Assembly (NCBI GenBank): GCA_027488195.1
Contig: JAIYCD010000323.1
Location: 1-60,899 of the forward strand
Direction: 5' to 3'
DNA: 60,899 bases
Source of the DNA: Acetobacteraceae bacterium
GTDB lineage: Bacteria > Pseudomonadota > Alphaproteobacteria > Acetobacterales > Acetobacteraceae
Part shown: piece after piece, positions 31,249-40,400 of the stretch
Numbering within the stretch: position 1 is the stretch's first letter
Layout: each line of letters starts with the position of its first letter
Notes under the pieces: generated by a model
Seen by the model: only the letters and a program-made list of their open reading frames with translations
Databases searched by the model: none
What the model was told of the DNA's origin: nothing
Program-made: the position numbers and the translations under genes

Positions 31249-31280
31249 GGCCGGGGCTGAGGGCCCCGGCCTTTCCCCTT
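31249..31280 (+). terminator. Terminator-like hairpin after capsid gene
   Basis: GGCCGGGGC-TGAGG-GCCCCGGCC is a 9-bp stem followed by TTTCCCCTTTC. Likely a partial terminator or processing signal that raises capsid mRNA relative to tail genes. Confidence 0.6.
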
Positions 31281-31317
31281 TCATGGGCGGTGCGCCGCCG
31301 ACGCAGGAGACTTTCCG

Positions 31318-31824
31318 ATGTTCAACGCCAATAGCCTGTTCGCCGAGCAGGCGAACATCATCGCGGGCGTCCCGCTCGATATGGCTGGCACGCCCGGCCT
31401 CGCCACCGGCTGGGTCAGCCTGAAGAACTACGAGCGCGCGACGATCGTGCTGATCCGCGCCGCCAGCGCCTCGGCCGAGGGCGGCACGATCACCCTGCAG
31501 CAGGCCCAGGCCGTTGCCGGTACCGGCGCGAAGAACCTCGTCGCCATCGACCGCGTGAACCGCAAGGAACACGCGAGCGCGCTCGGCGGCGTCGGCACCT
31601 GGACGGAGGTCACGCAGGCCGCCGCGGCGACCTTCGCGCTGACCGCGCAGTCCCAGGGTGCCTATGTCATCGACGTGGACCCCACCGACCTGGACGACGT
31701 GAACGGCTTCGACTGCATCCAGGCCACCGTGGCGGATGTGGGCGCGACGGCCTGCCTTGGCACGCTGTTCGTCATCCTCTGGGGTGCGCGCTACGCCCCG
31801 CCGCTCTCGCCCGTGGTGGACTAA
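31318..31824 (+). CDS. Structural protein next to capsid, function unknown
   Basis: A 168-residue beta-rich protein (TIVLIRAASASAEGGTITLQQAQAVAGTGAKNL...). Its position right after the capsid suggests a head decoration or head-completion role, but I do not recognise a family. An AGGAGA ribosome binding site precedes it. Confidence 0.65.
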   Translation: MFNANSLFAEQANIIAGVPLDMAGTPGLATGWVSLKNYERATIVLIRAASASAEGGTITLQQAQAVAGTGAKNLVAIDRVNRKEHASALGGVGTWTEVTQAAAATFALTAQSQGAYVIDVDPTDLDDVNGFDCIQATVADVGATACLGTLFVILWGARYAPPLSPVVD

Positions 31825-31827
31825 GCC

Positions 31828-32142
31828 ATGGCGAAGCGCATCCGCTTCACGGCTGATGCGGTCTACGAGACGGAGGGCCCCGGAAAGGGCCCCCGTTTCG
31901 CGGCCGGTTCCAGCCACGAAATGCGGGATGATCTGGCGCGACGCTGGATCAACCGCGGCGTCGCCGTCGAGGAGACGGAGGCCGAGTTCAAAGCGCGCGA
32001 GCGTGCCGACCGCAAGGCCCAGGCCGACGCCGAACGCGCCGCTCGGGAGGCCGAGGCGGAAACCTCGCGCCTCGCCGCAGAAGCCGAAGCCGCCGCGAAG
32101 GCTGCCGCTGAAGGCACCGCCCAGGGCGGCGCCGCTTCCTGA
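31828..32142 (+). CDS. Head-region hypothetical protein with coiled coil
   Basis: A 104-residue protein: a beta-hairpin N-terminus (IRFTADAVYETEGPGKGPRFAAGSSHEM) followed by a long Ala/Glu/Arg-rich coiled coil (about 48-95). Such small proteins often lie between capsid and connector genes. It overlaps the next gene by 1 bp. Confidence 0.6.
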   Translation: MAKRIRFTADAVYETEGPGKGPRFAAGSSHEMRDDLARRWINRGVAVEETEAEFKARERADRKAQADAERAAREAEAETSRLAAEAEAAAKAAAEGTAQGGAAS

Positions 32143-32762
32143 TGTCCTCCATCCTCACCACCATCACCCCCGCCACCGTCACGGCCCTGACCGACGTCCC
32201 GTCGGTGCAGGCCGAGCTCGGCCTGACCGGGCAGACGGAGGCCGGCTACCTCCGGGGGCAGATCGCGCAGGCTTCGGCCGCGATCTCATCCTGGTGCGGC
32301 CGCGCCTTTGCGCAGGAGACGGTGCGTGAGGTCTGGCGTCCCGATCGCTGCGTCGAGAGCCTCAGCCTCGCGCGCTTCCCGGTGACGAACATCGCCAGCG
32401 TAGTCGAAGACGGCACGACGCTGGCGAGCTCGGACTACGAGGTGGATCCGGATTCGGGCCTCCTCTACCGGCTCATCTCGGATGAGCGCACCGCCTGGCG
32501 CGCGCGCAAGATCACGGTGCAGTACACCGGCGGCTACATCCTGCCCGAGCAGGCCAACCGCACCCTCCCGCACGACGTCCAGCGCGCCTGCATCCTCATG
32601 GTGAGCGCCGCCTACCTCGCCAAAGGCCGCGACCCCATGCTGCGCAGCGAGAGCGCGCAGGACGTCGGCCAGGTTTCCTATCTCGACCCGCGCACGGGCA
32701 TGGAGGCGATGCCGCCCCAGGCCGCCGCGCTGCTCCAGCCCTACCGGGTGCTCACCGTATGA
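32142..32762 (+). CDS. Head-tail connector (HK97 gp6-like adaptor)
   Basis: A 206-residue protein. The N-terminal helical part (YLRGQIAQASAAISSWCGRAF), a beta domain (VTNIASVVEDGTTL...DYEVDPDSGLLYRL) and C-terminal helices match the gp6/gp15 adaptor family that docks under the portal. TGATG overlap at the start and ATGA at the end. Confidence 0.8.
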   Translation: MSSILTTITPATVTALTDVPSVQAELGLTGQTEAGYLRGQIAQASAAISSWCGRAFAQETVREVWRPDRCVESLSLARFPVTNIASVVEDGTTLASSDYEVDPDSGLLYRLISDERTAWRARKITVQYTGGYILPEQANRTLPHDVQRACILMVSAAYLAKGRDPMLRSESAQDVGQVSYLDPRTGMEAMPPQAAALLQPYRVLTV

Positions 32763-33091
32763 GCATCCCGCGCGCCGTGCTGCGCGTCGTGTCCCGCAAC
32801 GGCCGGCCGATGACGCTGCGCCGCCGCGTCGGCACTGCGCTCACCACCTTCACCAGCGCGAGCGTCACCGGCTTCCTGGTCAGCTACAGCGCCGGCGAGG
32901 TGGTGGGCCTGATCCAGCAGGGCGACGCGCGGGTCACCATCGGCCCCGACGTGGGCGCGCTGACGGCCCCGCGTGACAACGACAGCCTGGTGATCGACGG
33001 CAAGTCCTGGCGCGTCATGGGCGTGCACACCTTGAACCACGGCGGCGCAGCGGCCGGCTGGCGGCTCTGGGTGCGGGGCGGCAGCACATGA
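32759..33091 (+). CDS. Head-closure (stopper) protein
   Basis: A 110-residue beta-rich protein (GRPMTLRRRVGTALTTF...DSLVIDGKSWRVMGVHTL) in the position and style of gp16/gpFII-type stoppers between adaptor and tail terminator. 4-bp overlaps on both sides. Confidence 0.65.
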   Translation: MSIPRAVLRVVSRNGRPMTLRRRVGTALTTFTSASVTGFLVSYSAGEVVGLIQQGDARVTIGPDVGALTAPRDNDSLVIDGKSWRVMGVHTLNHGGAAAGWRLWVRGGST

Positions 33092-33492
33092 CCACCGCCA
33101 CCGCCTTCACCGCCATCCGCACCCACCTCGAGGCGAACTGGTCCACCACGCCCCTGGTCTTCGACAACGAGACCTACGCCCCCGCCGACAACGTGCCCTT
33201 CGTGCAGGTGCAGATCACGGGCGACCTCTGGGACCAGCACTCGATTGGCGCCGGCAACCGCCTGGAGAACCGCTGGGAGGAGGAGGGCGAGCTGCTGCTC
33301 TCCGTCATCGTCCCCACCGGCACCGGCAGCCTCCTCGCCCGCCAGCATGCCGAGGCGCTGGCCAACATCTTCCGGGGTCTGAACCTCGGCGACATCGAAT
33401 TCCGCGACATCAGCATCGGCCTCGGCGTCGCGGCCGAAGACCGCGGCCCCTGGTGGCTGCTGCCGGTGCGCATCAACTGGATCAGAGGATGA
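33088..33492 (+). CDS. Tail terminator protein
   Basis: A 134-residue protein (FTAIRTHLEANWSTTPLVFDNETYAPADNVPFVQVQI...) that follows the DUF4128-like tail-terminator pattern: an N-terminal helix, then strands, and a WWLLPVRINW end. It would cap the tail tube and join it to the head. Confidence 0.7.
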   Translation: MTTATAFTAIRTHLEANWSTTPLVFDNETYAPADNVPFVQVQITGDLWDQHSIGAGNRLENRWEEEGELLLSVIVPTGTGSLLARQHAEALANIFRGLNLGDIEFRDISIGLGVAAEDRGPWWLLPVRINWIRG

Positions 33493-33695
33493 CCCCCATG
33501 CGCGTGCTGAAAGACATCACCACCCCCACCCGCCGCATCCCGGTCGGCACGGACATCACCGAGGCCGATCTGGATGGCCCCCTGACGGTCGCCGACTGGC
33601 AGCGCCTCGGCCACCTCGAAGCGCCAGCCCCAGCGAAGGTCGCCAAGGGCACCGCCCCCGCCGTCGCCCCCACCGAGTCCGCGCTGAGCGACTGA
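33489..33695 (+). CDS. Small hypothetical tail-region protein
   Basis: A 68-residue protein (MTPMRVLKDITTPTRRIPVGTDITEADL...). The ATG at 33489 overlaps the preceding stop (ATGA); a second in-frame ATG at 33498 is also possible. The C-terminus is Ala/Pro-rich. Confidence 0.55.
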   Translation: MTPMRVLKDITTPTRRIPVGTDITEADLDGPLTVADWQRLGHLEAPAPAKVAKGTAPAVAPTESALSD

Positions 33696-33703
33696 CCCTT
33701 CCC

Positions 33704-33768
33704 GGGCTCCGTCCCGGCTGCCCCATCCGGCCCCTGGGCAAGGCCGAATCATCCCTGAGACGGAGCCC
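33704..33768 (+). promoter_or_regulatory. Inverted repeat masking the tail-tube ribosome binding site
   Basis: GGGCTCCGTC (33704-33713) and GACGGAGCCC (33759-33768) are perfect 10-bp arms 45 nt apart; the GGAG Shine-Dalgarno for the start at 33774 lies in the second arm. Folding would hide it. Confidence 0.5.
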
Positions 33769-33773
33769 TCTCC

Positions 33774-35240
33774 ATGACCGACACCTCCCGGCTGCAATTC
33801 GGCGGCGTCAAGGAAACGACCCTCGGCACCACGCCGACCACGCCCCGCATGCGCAGGATGCGCATCCTCGGCGAGAGCCTGAGCTACGCGCCGCAGTCGG
33901 TGACGAGCGAGGAAATCCGCGATGACCGGATGACGGCCGACCCCATCCTGGTCGGCCTCGCCTCGACGGGTGGCATCACCTGGGAGCTGAGCTATCCCGT
34001 GCAGGACAGCCTGCAGGCCTCCATCTTCGAATCCGCCTTCTGCTCCTCCTGGAGCAACATGCCGGTGCGTGACAATGACGGCGTGGCCGACAGCGTGATC
34101 ACCGATATCGGCACGACCGCGAACACGGTGGTCGTGACCACGGGCCCCTCCTATGTGGTCGGGCACCTGGTGCGCCACACCGGCTTTGCGGTGGCCGGCA
34201 ACAACGGCCTCTTCCCGGTCACGACCGGCGGCGCGACCAGCTACGTCTCCGCCGGCGCCAGCTTCACGGCCGAGACCGCGCCCCCCGCCGCCGCCCGCTC
34301 CAAGGTGGTTGGCTTCCAGGGCGGCACCGGCGACATCACAGCCACCGCAACGGGCCTCGGCAGCACCACGCTGAACTTCACCACGCTCGGCCTGGCCGTC
34401 GGCCAGTGGGTGTACGTCTCTTCGGAAGGCGGCAACTTCAGCTTCGCCACCGCTGCCTGCCGCGGCTTCGCCCGCATCACTGCCATTTCGGCCACGGCCC
34501 TGACTCTGGACAACCTGCCCACCGGCTGGACGACGGATGCCGGCACCGGCCGGACCATCCGCGTCTATGTGGGGGACCGCCTCCGCAACGGCACGTCCGA
34601 GGTGGGGCTGACGCTGGAGCGTGGCTTCCTCGGCCAGACCGTGCCCTCCTACATCGCGCAGCGCGGCATGATCGTCAGCCAGCTGGAGCTGAGCCTCGCC
34701 AGGAAGCAGAAGATCACCTGCAGCGCCAGCTTCATGGGCATGTCGGGCGGCGTCAGCACCACCTCGCTCGATGCTTCCTTCGATTCCGCGCCGGATTCGG
34801 GCCAGTTCCAGGTCTTTGCCGGCTCGGCCAACGTCGCCCGCGTGGCCGAGGCTGGCGCGGCGCTCACCGCCCCCAACTGGTGCAGCAGCCTGCGGGTCTC
34901 GGTCAACAACAACGCCCGCATGATCGAGGCGGTGGACAGCATCACCGCGGTGGACATCGGGCTCGGCAGCCAGGACGTGGGGTTGCAGGCCGAAACCTAT
35001 TTCGGTGACGCCTCGCTCTACTCGAAGGTGCTGGCCATGACGCCGACGCGGGTGAGCTCGGCCTTGGTGAAGAACAACCAGGCCATCGTCCTCACCGTCC
35101 CGCGTGCCACCCCCACGGGCGGCAATCCGAACGCCGCCGGGCGCAACCAGGATGCGATGGTCTCGCTGTCCCTCCAGGCCAGCTTCGACAGCGTGACGAA
35201 CAGCCAGATCGGCATGGACCGCCTCGAATACTACGCCTGA
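33774..35240 (+). CDS. Major tail (tube) protein
   Basis: A 488-residue beta-rich protein, larger than simple tube proteins. The N-terminus (QFGGVKETTLGTTPTTPRMRRMRILGESLSY) matches phage tail-tube proteins of Alphaproteobacteria. A middle insertion (about 120-260), rich in Thr/Gly, is likely a surface decoration domain. It is followed by a strong hairpin. Confidence 0.8.
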   Translation: MTDTSRLQFGGVKETTLGTTPTTPRMRRMRILGESLSYAPQSVTSEEIRDDRMTADPILVGLASTGGITWELSYPVQDSLQASIFESAFCSSWSNMPVRDNDGVADSVITDIGTTANTVVVTTGPSYVVGHLVRHTGFAVAGNNGLFPVTTGGATSYVSAGASFTAETAPPAAARSKVVGFQGGTGDITATATGLGSTTLNFTTLGLAVGQWVYVSSEGGNFSFATAACRGFARITAISATALTLDNLPTGWTTDAGTGRTIRVYVGDRLRNGTSEVGLTLERGFLGQTVPSYIAQRGMIVSQLELSLARKQKITCSASFMGMSGGVSTTSLDASFDSAPDSGQFQVFAGSANVARVAEAGAALTAPNWCSSLRVSVNNNARMIEAVDSITAVDIGLGSQDVGLQAETYFGDASLYSKVLAMTPTRVSSALVKNNQAIVLTVPRATPTGGNPNAAGRNQDAMVSLSLQASFDSVTNSQIGMDRLEYYA

Positions 35241-35287
35241 TCCCCCTCCGTGCGCGCGTCCGCCACGGAGGCACCGCGCGCTGGTGA

Positions 35288-35319
35288 GGGGCCGGAGATT
35301 CGCGGGGGTCTCCGGCCCC
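35288..35319 (+). terminator. Hairpin after major tail protein
   Basis: GGGGCCGGAGA (35288-35298) and TCTCCGGCCCC (35309-35319) form an 11-bp stem with a 10-nt loop. The T tract is weak, so it may be an attenuator or an mRNA-stabilising hairpin. Confidence 0.55.
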
Positions 35320-35353
35320 ATTCCTGCAACCCCGCATCCCCGAGGATACCCGC

Positions 35354-35782
35354 ATGAAGATTTCACAGGCCCTGCGGCCGATGGACGCGATCGAGGATGG
35401 CGTCTGGGTTCAGCCGGTGCGTGAGGCGCCGGAATTCCGCGTCAAGGCCCGCATCCGCTCGCAGAAATACCACAAGCGCATCGCCCTTCGGAATGCCGAG
35501 TGGGGCCGCATGTACGGTGCGGTCGGTGCGCCGAATGATGTCGTGCTGCGCGCCCAGGCCACCATCCTCTTCGAGGAGTGCATCATCGAATTCGAGGGCC
35601 TGGAGCCCTGCGCCGAATTCCCCGATGTGAGCATGGATGCGGTGAAGCGCTACTGCGGCACGCTCCAGGGCCAGCCGCTCTATGTGCACTTCCTGACGGC
35701 GGTGGAGATGGTGGACGGCCGCCGCGCCGCCGATGCCGAGGAGGCGGAGGGAAACTCCGAACCGTCCTCGAATGGCAGCTAG
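35354..35782 (+). CDS. Tail assembly chaperone G
   Basis: A 142-residue protein in the G position between tail tube and tape measure. It has a compact alpha/beta body (MKISQALRPMDAIEDGVWVQPVREAPEFRVKARIRSQKYHKRI...). The tail after residue 130 is the frameshift region. The product is the abundant short form; a small fraction is expected to continue as GT. Confidence 0.8.
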   Translation: MKISQALRPMDAIEDGVWVQPVREAPEFRVKARIRSQKYHKRIALRNAEWGRMYGAVGAPNDVVLRAQATILFEECIIEFEGLEPCAEFPDVSMDAVKRYCGTLQGQPLYVHFLTAVEMVDGRRAADAEEAEGNSEPSSNGS

Positions 35783-36144
35783 GCCGCTCGGGCACCTCCA
35801 TCGCCTTCCTACGCGACGTCGCGGCCGAGGGTGACGAGGACGCCAGCGCCGAGCTGGCCCGGCTGATCCCCGAAGATCCGCCGATGCTGGATGGCCGCTG
35901 GCTCTGGCTGTGGCGCGCCTGGGAGGCGCTGCAACCCTCCCGCCCCTACATCACCCCGGGCATGAGCGGCATCCTGCTGCCCCTGCCCTGGCCCTGGGCC
36001 GTGATCGAGGACTATGCCGAGCGGACCGGCTGCGGCGAAGGGGAGCGCGCCATGCTGCACGACGTGCTCCGCGCGCTGGAGGCGGTGCAGCTGAAGCACG
36101 ACCGGGAGGAGGCGAAGCGGGCCATGGAGAAGAGCGGCGAATGA
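35354..36144 (+). CDS. Tail assembly chaperone GT (predicted -1 frameshift product)
   Basis: The slippery heptamer G GGA AAC at 35749-35755 is in the correct phase: frame 0 reads GGA AAC (EGNS), and slipping back one base reads GGG AAA CTC and continues in the T frame to 36144. The fusion is about 263 residues; the T part (LEWQLGRSGTSIAFLRDVAAEGDEDAS...) has no start codon of its own. Arrangement and position are as in lambda G/GT. Confidence 0.8.
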
Positions 36145-36809
36145 GCGGCGCGCAATTCGCCCGGGAAATCCGGCTGGCCTTCAGCGCGGATATGCTCTGG
36201 TCGGACATCGTCAAGGAGGTGGCGCCCCTCGCCCGCGCCGATCGTGACCAGGCCATTCGCGCGGGCGAGTTCAGCGCGGCCTACGACACCTTGGTGAACG
36301 GCCGCGAAGGCGCGCGGGAGGAGAGCCTCCAGCCCGGCGGCGCGATCGTCTATCGGGCGCGCAGCCTGGGGGCGGCGGTGGGCCTGGCGCTGGACTATCT
36401 TCGCCGCAACTCGCCCGACCGCGTGACGCGGCAGGGCAGTGCGCATGCCACCACCACGCGGTACCGGGACAGCTTCATGGTGGGCATCTCGCGCGGCGAC
36501 CAGGCCGGCCGCGCCATCCCGGCCGAGAGCTTCGACCCCGATCTGGTCTCGGCCGATGCGACCGAGGCCTTCGTCTACAACCTCCAGCCCTTCTCGCGGC
36601 AGGTGGACGTGCAACTGGAAGGCTCGCGCCGGATCCGCTTCAGCATCGAGCCGGGGATCTTCAACCGGGCGGCCGCCTATGTGCGCCGCGCCTATCCGGA
36701 TCTCCAGGCCCAGCGGATCTACGACCTGGACTTCCCCGGCAAGTATCGGCCTCGCTATGCCAAGGCCAGCGCGTTCCAGAGCCCGGGGCTGATCATCCGG
36801 GCGGGTTAG
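36141..36809 (+). CDS. Hypothetical tail-module protein
   Basis: A 222-residue protein. The start at 36141 overlaps the GT stop (ATGA). The N-terminus is helical (AREIRLAFSADMLWSDIVKEV), and the C-terminal half has an alternating strand and turn pattern. No recognised family; the tail location suggests a minor tail or assembly factor. Its stop overlaps a convergent lipoprotein gene by 4 bp. Confidence 0.55.
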   Translation: MSGAQFAREIRLAFSADMLWSDIVKEVAPLARADRDQAIRAGEFSAAYDTLVNGREGAREESLQPGGAIVYRARSLGAAVGLALDYLRRNSPDRVTRQGSAHATTTRYRDSFMVGISRGDQAGRAIPAESFDPDLVSADATEAFVYNLQPFSRQVDVQLEGSRRIRFSIEPGIFNRAAAYVRRAYPDLQAQRIYDLDFPGKYRPRYAKASAFQSPGLIIRAG

Positions 36810-37426
36810 CGGCGCGCCTGGTAGGCCGCCCAGCACTGATCGCGGGCTTGGGCCCCAGCGATGGCCCCCTCCAGGTTCAGCAGTGATCGCTGACTGAACA
36901 TGGAAGCTTCGATCTGCTGACCGAGGGCAATGCACTGCGCCGCGGCCATCTGATCCTGCTGGCCCTGGCGCTGCTGAGCGTCTTGAGCCAGCTGCTGCCG
37001 TCTCCTGACCTCGACAGCATCCGACAGTCTGGCCTCCTCCGCGCGAATGGCAGCCTCGCGGGCGCGCTGATTAACAGGGGGCCGACGCTCGCCAGGTGCG
37101 AGCGGAATGGCGGCGGCTCCATCCACGTTCGCTGTCGCGGCTCTGGTCACCGCGACGGCATAGTCTGGAGAGCCAGACAAGGCCCGCTGAAGTAGCTCGT
37201 ACTCGCGTAGCGCCTTCACGATGCCCAGATCACGTTGGGCCCGCTGCGCAGGTGTCATTGCAGCCTCGGCGGCGGCTCGAGCCGCCTCATTCTGAGCTCT
37301 CATGGCCGCGGCCCTCGCCTCGCCTTCCGCAAAAAAGCGAGCCTGCTCCTCGGCTGAAACTGGCGCTCGCCCGCAGCCGCCCAGCATCGAGGCCAGTGCC
37401 ACAACGGCCAGGGTCACCACCCGCAT
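36806..37426 (-). CDS. Reverse-strand lipoprotein in the tail module (moron)
   Basis: A 206-residue exported lipoprotein. The signal peptide MRVVTLAVVALASMLGGC carries lipobox LGGC with Cys18. The mature part is Ala/Glu/Gln-rich and coiled-coil-like (FFAEGEARAAAMRAQNEAARAAAEAA). GGAGG precedes the start at 37426. It is the only minus-strand gene in the 24-kb late region, which is typical of a lysogenic-conversion moron. A superinfection-exclusion role is a hypothesis. Confidence 0.8.
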   Translation of the reverse strand: MRVVTLAVVALASMLGGCGRAPVSAEEQARFFAEGEARAAAMRAQNEAARAAAEAAMTPAQRAQRDLGIVKALREYELLQRALSGSPDYAVAVTRAATANVDGAAAIPLAPGERRPPVNQRAREAAIRAEEARLSDAVEVRRRQQLAQDAQQRQGQQDQMAAAQCIALGQQIEASMFSQRSLLNLEGAIAGAQARDQCWAAYQARR

Positions 37427-37456
37427 CCGCAACCTCCATTCGAAAGGGGCATCGCC

Positions 37457-40400
37457 ATGGCACGCATCGGCCAGCTGATCTATGCCCCGGAGGTCCATGA
37501 TAAGGCATCCGGCCCGCTCAACGCCATCAGCCAGGCGGCCGAGCGTACCGGCGCCAGCATCGAGCAGCTCGACACCCGCGTTCGCCGCAACGAAGCCAGC
37601 TTCGACAAGGCCGCCGCCCGCCTCGATGTTGTCGAGAAGGCCGCCCAGCGTGTCCAGAAGACGACTGGCGACCTCACCCGCACCATGGAGGCGGCCGAGC
37701 GCGCCGCTCTGGCCGAAGGCGTGGCGCAGGACCGCCTCAACGCCGTGCTGACCTCCGGCGCGGCCGCGCGGGAGGCCGCAGCGCTCCAGGCCGTGCGCGG
37801 ACTGACTGCGGAGCAGCAGGCCGCCGCTCTCACCCGCGCCGGCTATGCGAACCTCGCCGCCCAGGTTCAGGCCACGGCGGCGGCGCAGGCAAATGTCGGC
37901 GTGCGGGCCTCGCAGGGCCTCGCCGCGGCCAATGACAACGCGGCAGCCTCCTCCGGCCGGATGCGTGCGGCCCTCGGCCAGGCCGGCTTTCAGGTGCAGG
38001 ATTTCGCCACCCAGGTCAGCATGGGCCAGAACGCGCTCATGGCGTTCGGCGTGCAGGGCGCGCAGCTCGCCGGCGTCTTCGGGCCGACCGGCGCCATCGC
38101 CGGTGCGGCGCTGATGATCGCCGTCATCGCAGCGCAGTTGCTTGGCATGGGCGAGAATGCGCAGGAGGCCGAGCGCCGGATCGAGAGCGCCTTCAACGCC
38201 ATCAAGGCGGATAGTGAGGGCGTCCGCGACGTCATCAAGGAAATCGGCGACCTCTATCTGACCGCCGCGGAGCGCGCGCAGGCCCTGGCTCGGGCCCAGC
38301 GTGACGTTCTTGCGCAGAATGTGGACCTGCGCCTCTCCAACTCGATCCAGTTCCAGGACGCCGCCGCCACGCGGATCCCGCAGCTCGAGCGTGAGATTGC
38401 CGTGCTGGAGCGCCGTGCGGCGGTGGAAGCCGATATCGCCCGCCGGTCCTCGCGCGGTGGCCTCGGCGCGCCCGTGGATCAGACCACCGACACCACTTCG
38501 GCCCTTTTCGTCGCCCGGTCGCAGCTGAATGGCATGCGCGCCGAGATGGACCTGATGGATCGGCGCATTCGCGAGCTGAATGAGGCTCGGCAGCGCCTGG
38601 CGAATGCGGGAAACGATCAGGGATATGGTGCCTACGGACCGGACGCCCCGCGCGCAGAGCGCGCCCGCGCCAGTGTCGAGCGCCTGAGCGAAGCCGAGCG
38701 CGAATATCAGCAGATCATGCGCGAGGCCGAAGGCCAGATCACGCGCACCCTGACCGAGGAGGAGAAGCGCGCCAATATCCTGGATCGCCTCTCCCAAATG
38801 CTGGCCGAGGGCAGCATCACGGGCGACCAGTACGTGGCGGCCATGGAGACCCAGCGCCGCGCCGTGGCGGCGGTGGCCGAGCAGGAGCAGCAGCGCGCGA
38901 GCGAGCGCGCCGCACAGGAGGCTGCTCGTACCGCCCAGCGTGCCGCCGATACGATTGAGCGCCAGAACCAGCAGACCACCGATTCCATCGTGCGCTACGG
39001 CGCTGATCGCTTTGCAGACATGTTCAGCGCCAACTCGCGCGGCTGGGCCGGCATGCTCGACACGTTCCGCTCCACCTTCCGTTCCCTCATGGTGCGGCTG
39101 GCGGCGGAGGCGGTCATTCGCCCTATCATCGCTCCGGTCGTTCAGGGACTCGGTCTCGGCCAGCTGTACAGCGGTGGTACCAGCGGCATCACCAGCCTCC
39201 TCGGCCTCGGGGGCCGCACCCTCGGCGGCCCGGCCGGTGTGGCGGACCCAGGCAGCACGCAAGGCGCACTGAACCAAGCCGGGCAGGCGATCGGCCTTCG
39301 CGCAGCGGGCAACTTCGGCGGCCTTGGTCAGGCATTTACCGGACAGGGGCTGGCGAACACGGGCTATGGCTGGATCGACGGCGCGCTCAACGCATCCATC
39401 AGCTCGCCCACGCTGGCCTCGACCGGGTATGTCGGCGCGGGCGGCTTGCCCATCGTGGACGGCAGTGCGGGCCTTTCCGTCGCCGGCGGCATCGGTGGCG
39501 CGCTCGGTATCGCGGGCGGCGCATACGGCATCTACAGCGGCCTCCAGCGCGGCGGGCCGGGCGGCTACACCACGGCGGCGGGCGGCCTGCTCTCCGCCGG
39601 CCTCGGCGCCGCCACGCTCGCCGGCCTGGCTGTCCCCGGCATCGGCTGGGCCGTCGCCGCCGGCCTCGCCATCGCGGGCGCGCTCATGCCCGGCCAGCAG
39701 GCCAGCGGCCGCGGGCAGCTCGCCCGCGTGGATCTCGGCCGCGGCAATACGAGCTTTGACGGCCTCGACGGGGACCGCTTCAGCCAGGGCAACCGGGACG
39801 CCGCCACCAACACGGTCAGCAGCATCGCGGACCTCACGCGCCAGATCGGGGCGAAGCTCGGCGGCGCGACCATCGGCGGCACGGCATCGGTCGGCGTCAC
39901 CAGCTCGCGCGGCAGCGGTCCCGGCACGCTCTACATCGACATCAACGGCCGTAAGGACCAGTTCGCCAACGACGAAGCCGGCAGCAAGGCCCTGGCCGAG
40001 GCCGCCGCGCGCTTCGTGCTGGAGGAGTTCAAGTCGCAGGGCGCGGCCCAGGGCGACTACGCCGGCATCCTGGCCGCCTCCGGCAGCGTCGAGCAGCTGA
40101 GCCAGAACCTCGACTGGTACGAGAAATCGTACAAGGTCATGATCCAGTCGGCGGAGGCGACCAACGAATTCGCCCAGGGCGTCGCGGCTCTCCGCAAGCC
40201 GTATGACGACGCCATCGGCAAGGCGCGCGAGCTGTCCCTGGCCGAGGGCGTGCTGGTCCAGAAGCGCGACGAAGCCATCGCCAAGGCCCAGGCCGCGCGC
40301 GATGCCGAGGTGCAGGCGCTGCGCGATGGCGTGACCTCGCGCGGCATCGCGGCCGGCGTGGTGGCGGGTGACCAGGGCGCGCTGCTCTACGGCGCATCCG

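Noticed and set aside
27621-35366. Several 460-730 residue minus-strand frames opposite head and tail genes
   Set aside because: They are shadows of the portal, capsid, connector and tail-tube genes with no recognisable features.
35578-36144. T-chaperone frame as an independent gene starting at 35578
   Set aside because: The start lies deep inside G with no ribosome binding site; the in-phase GGGAAAC site explains expression better.
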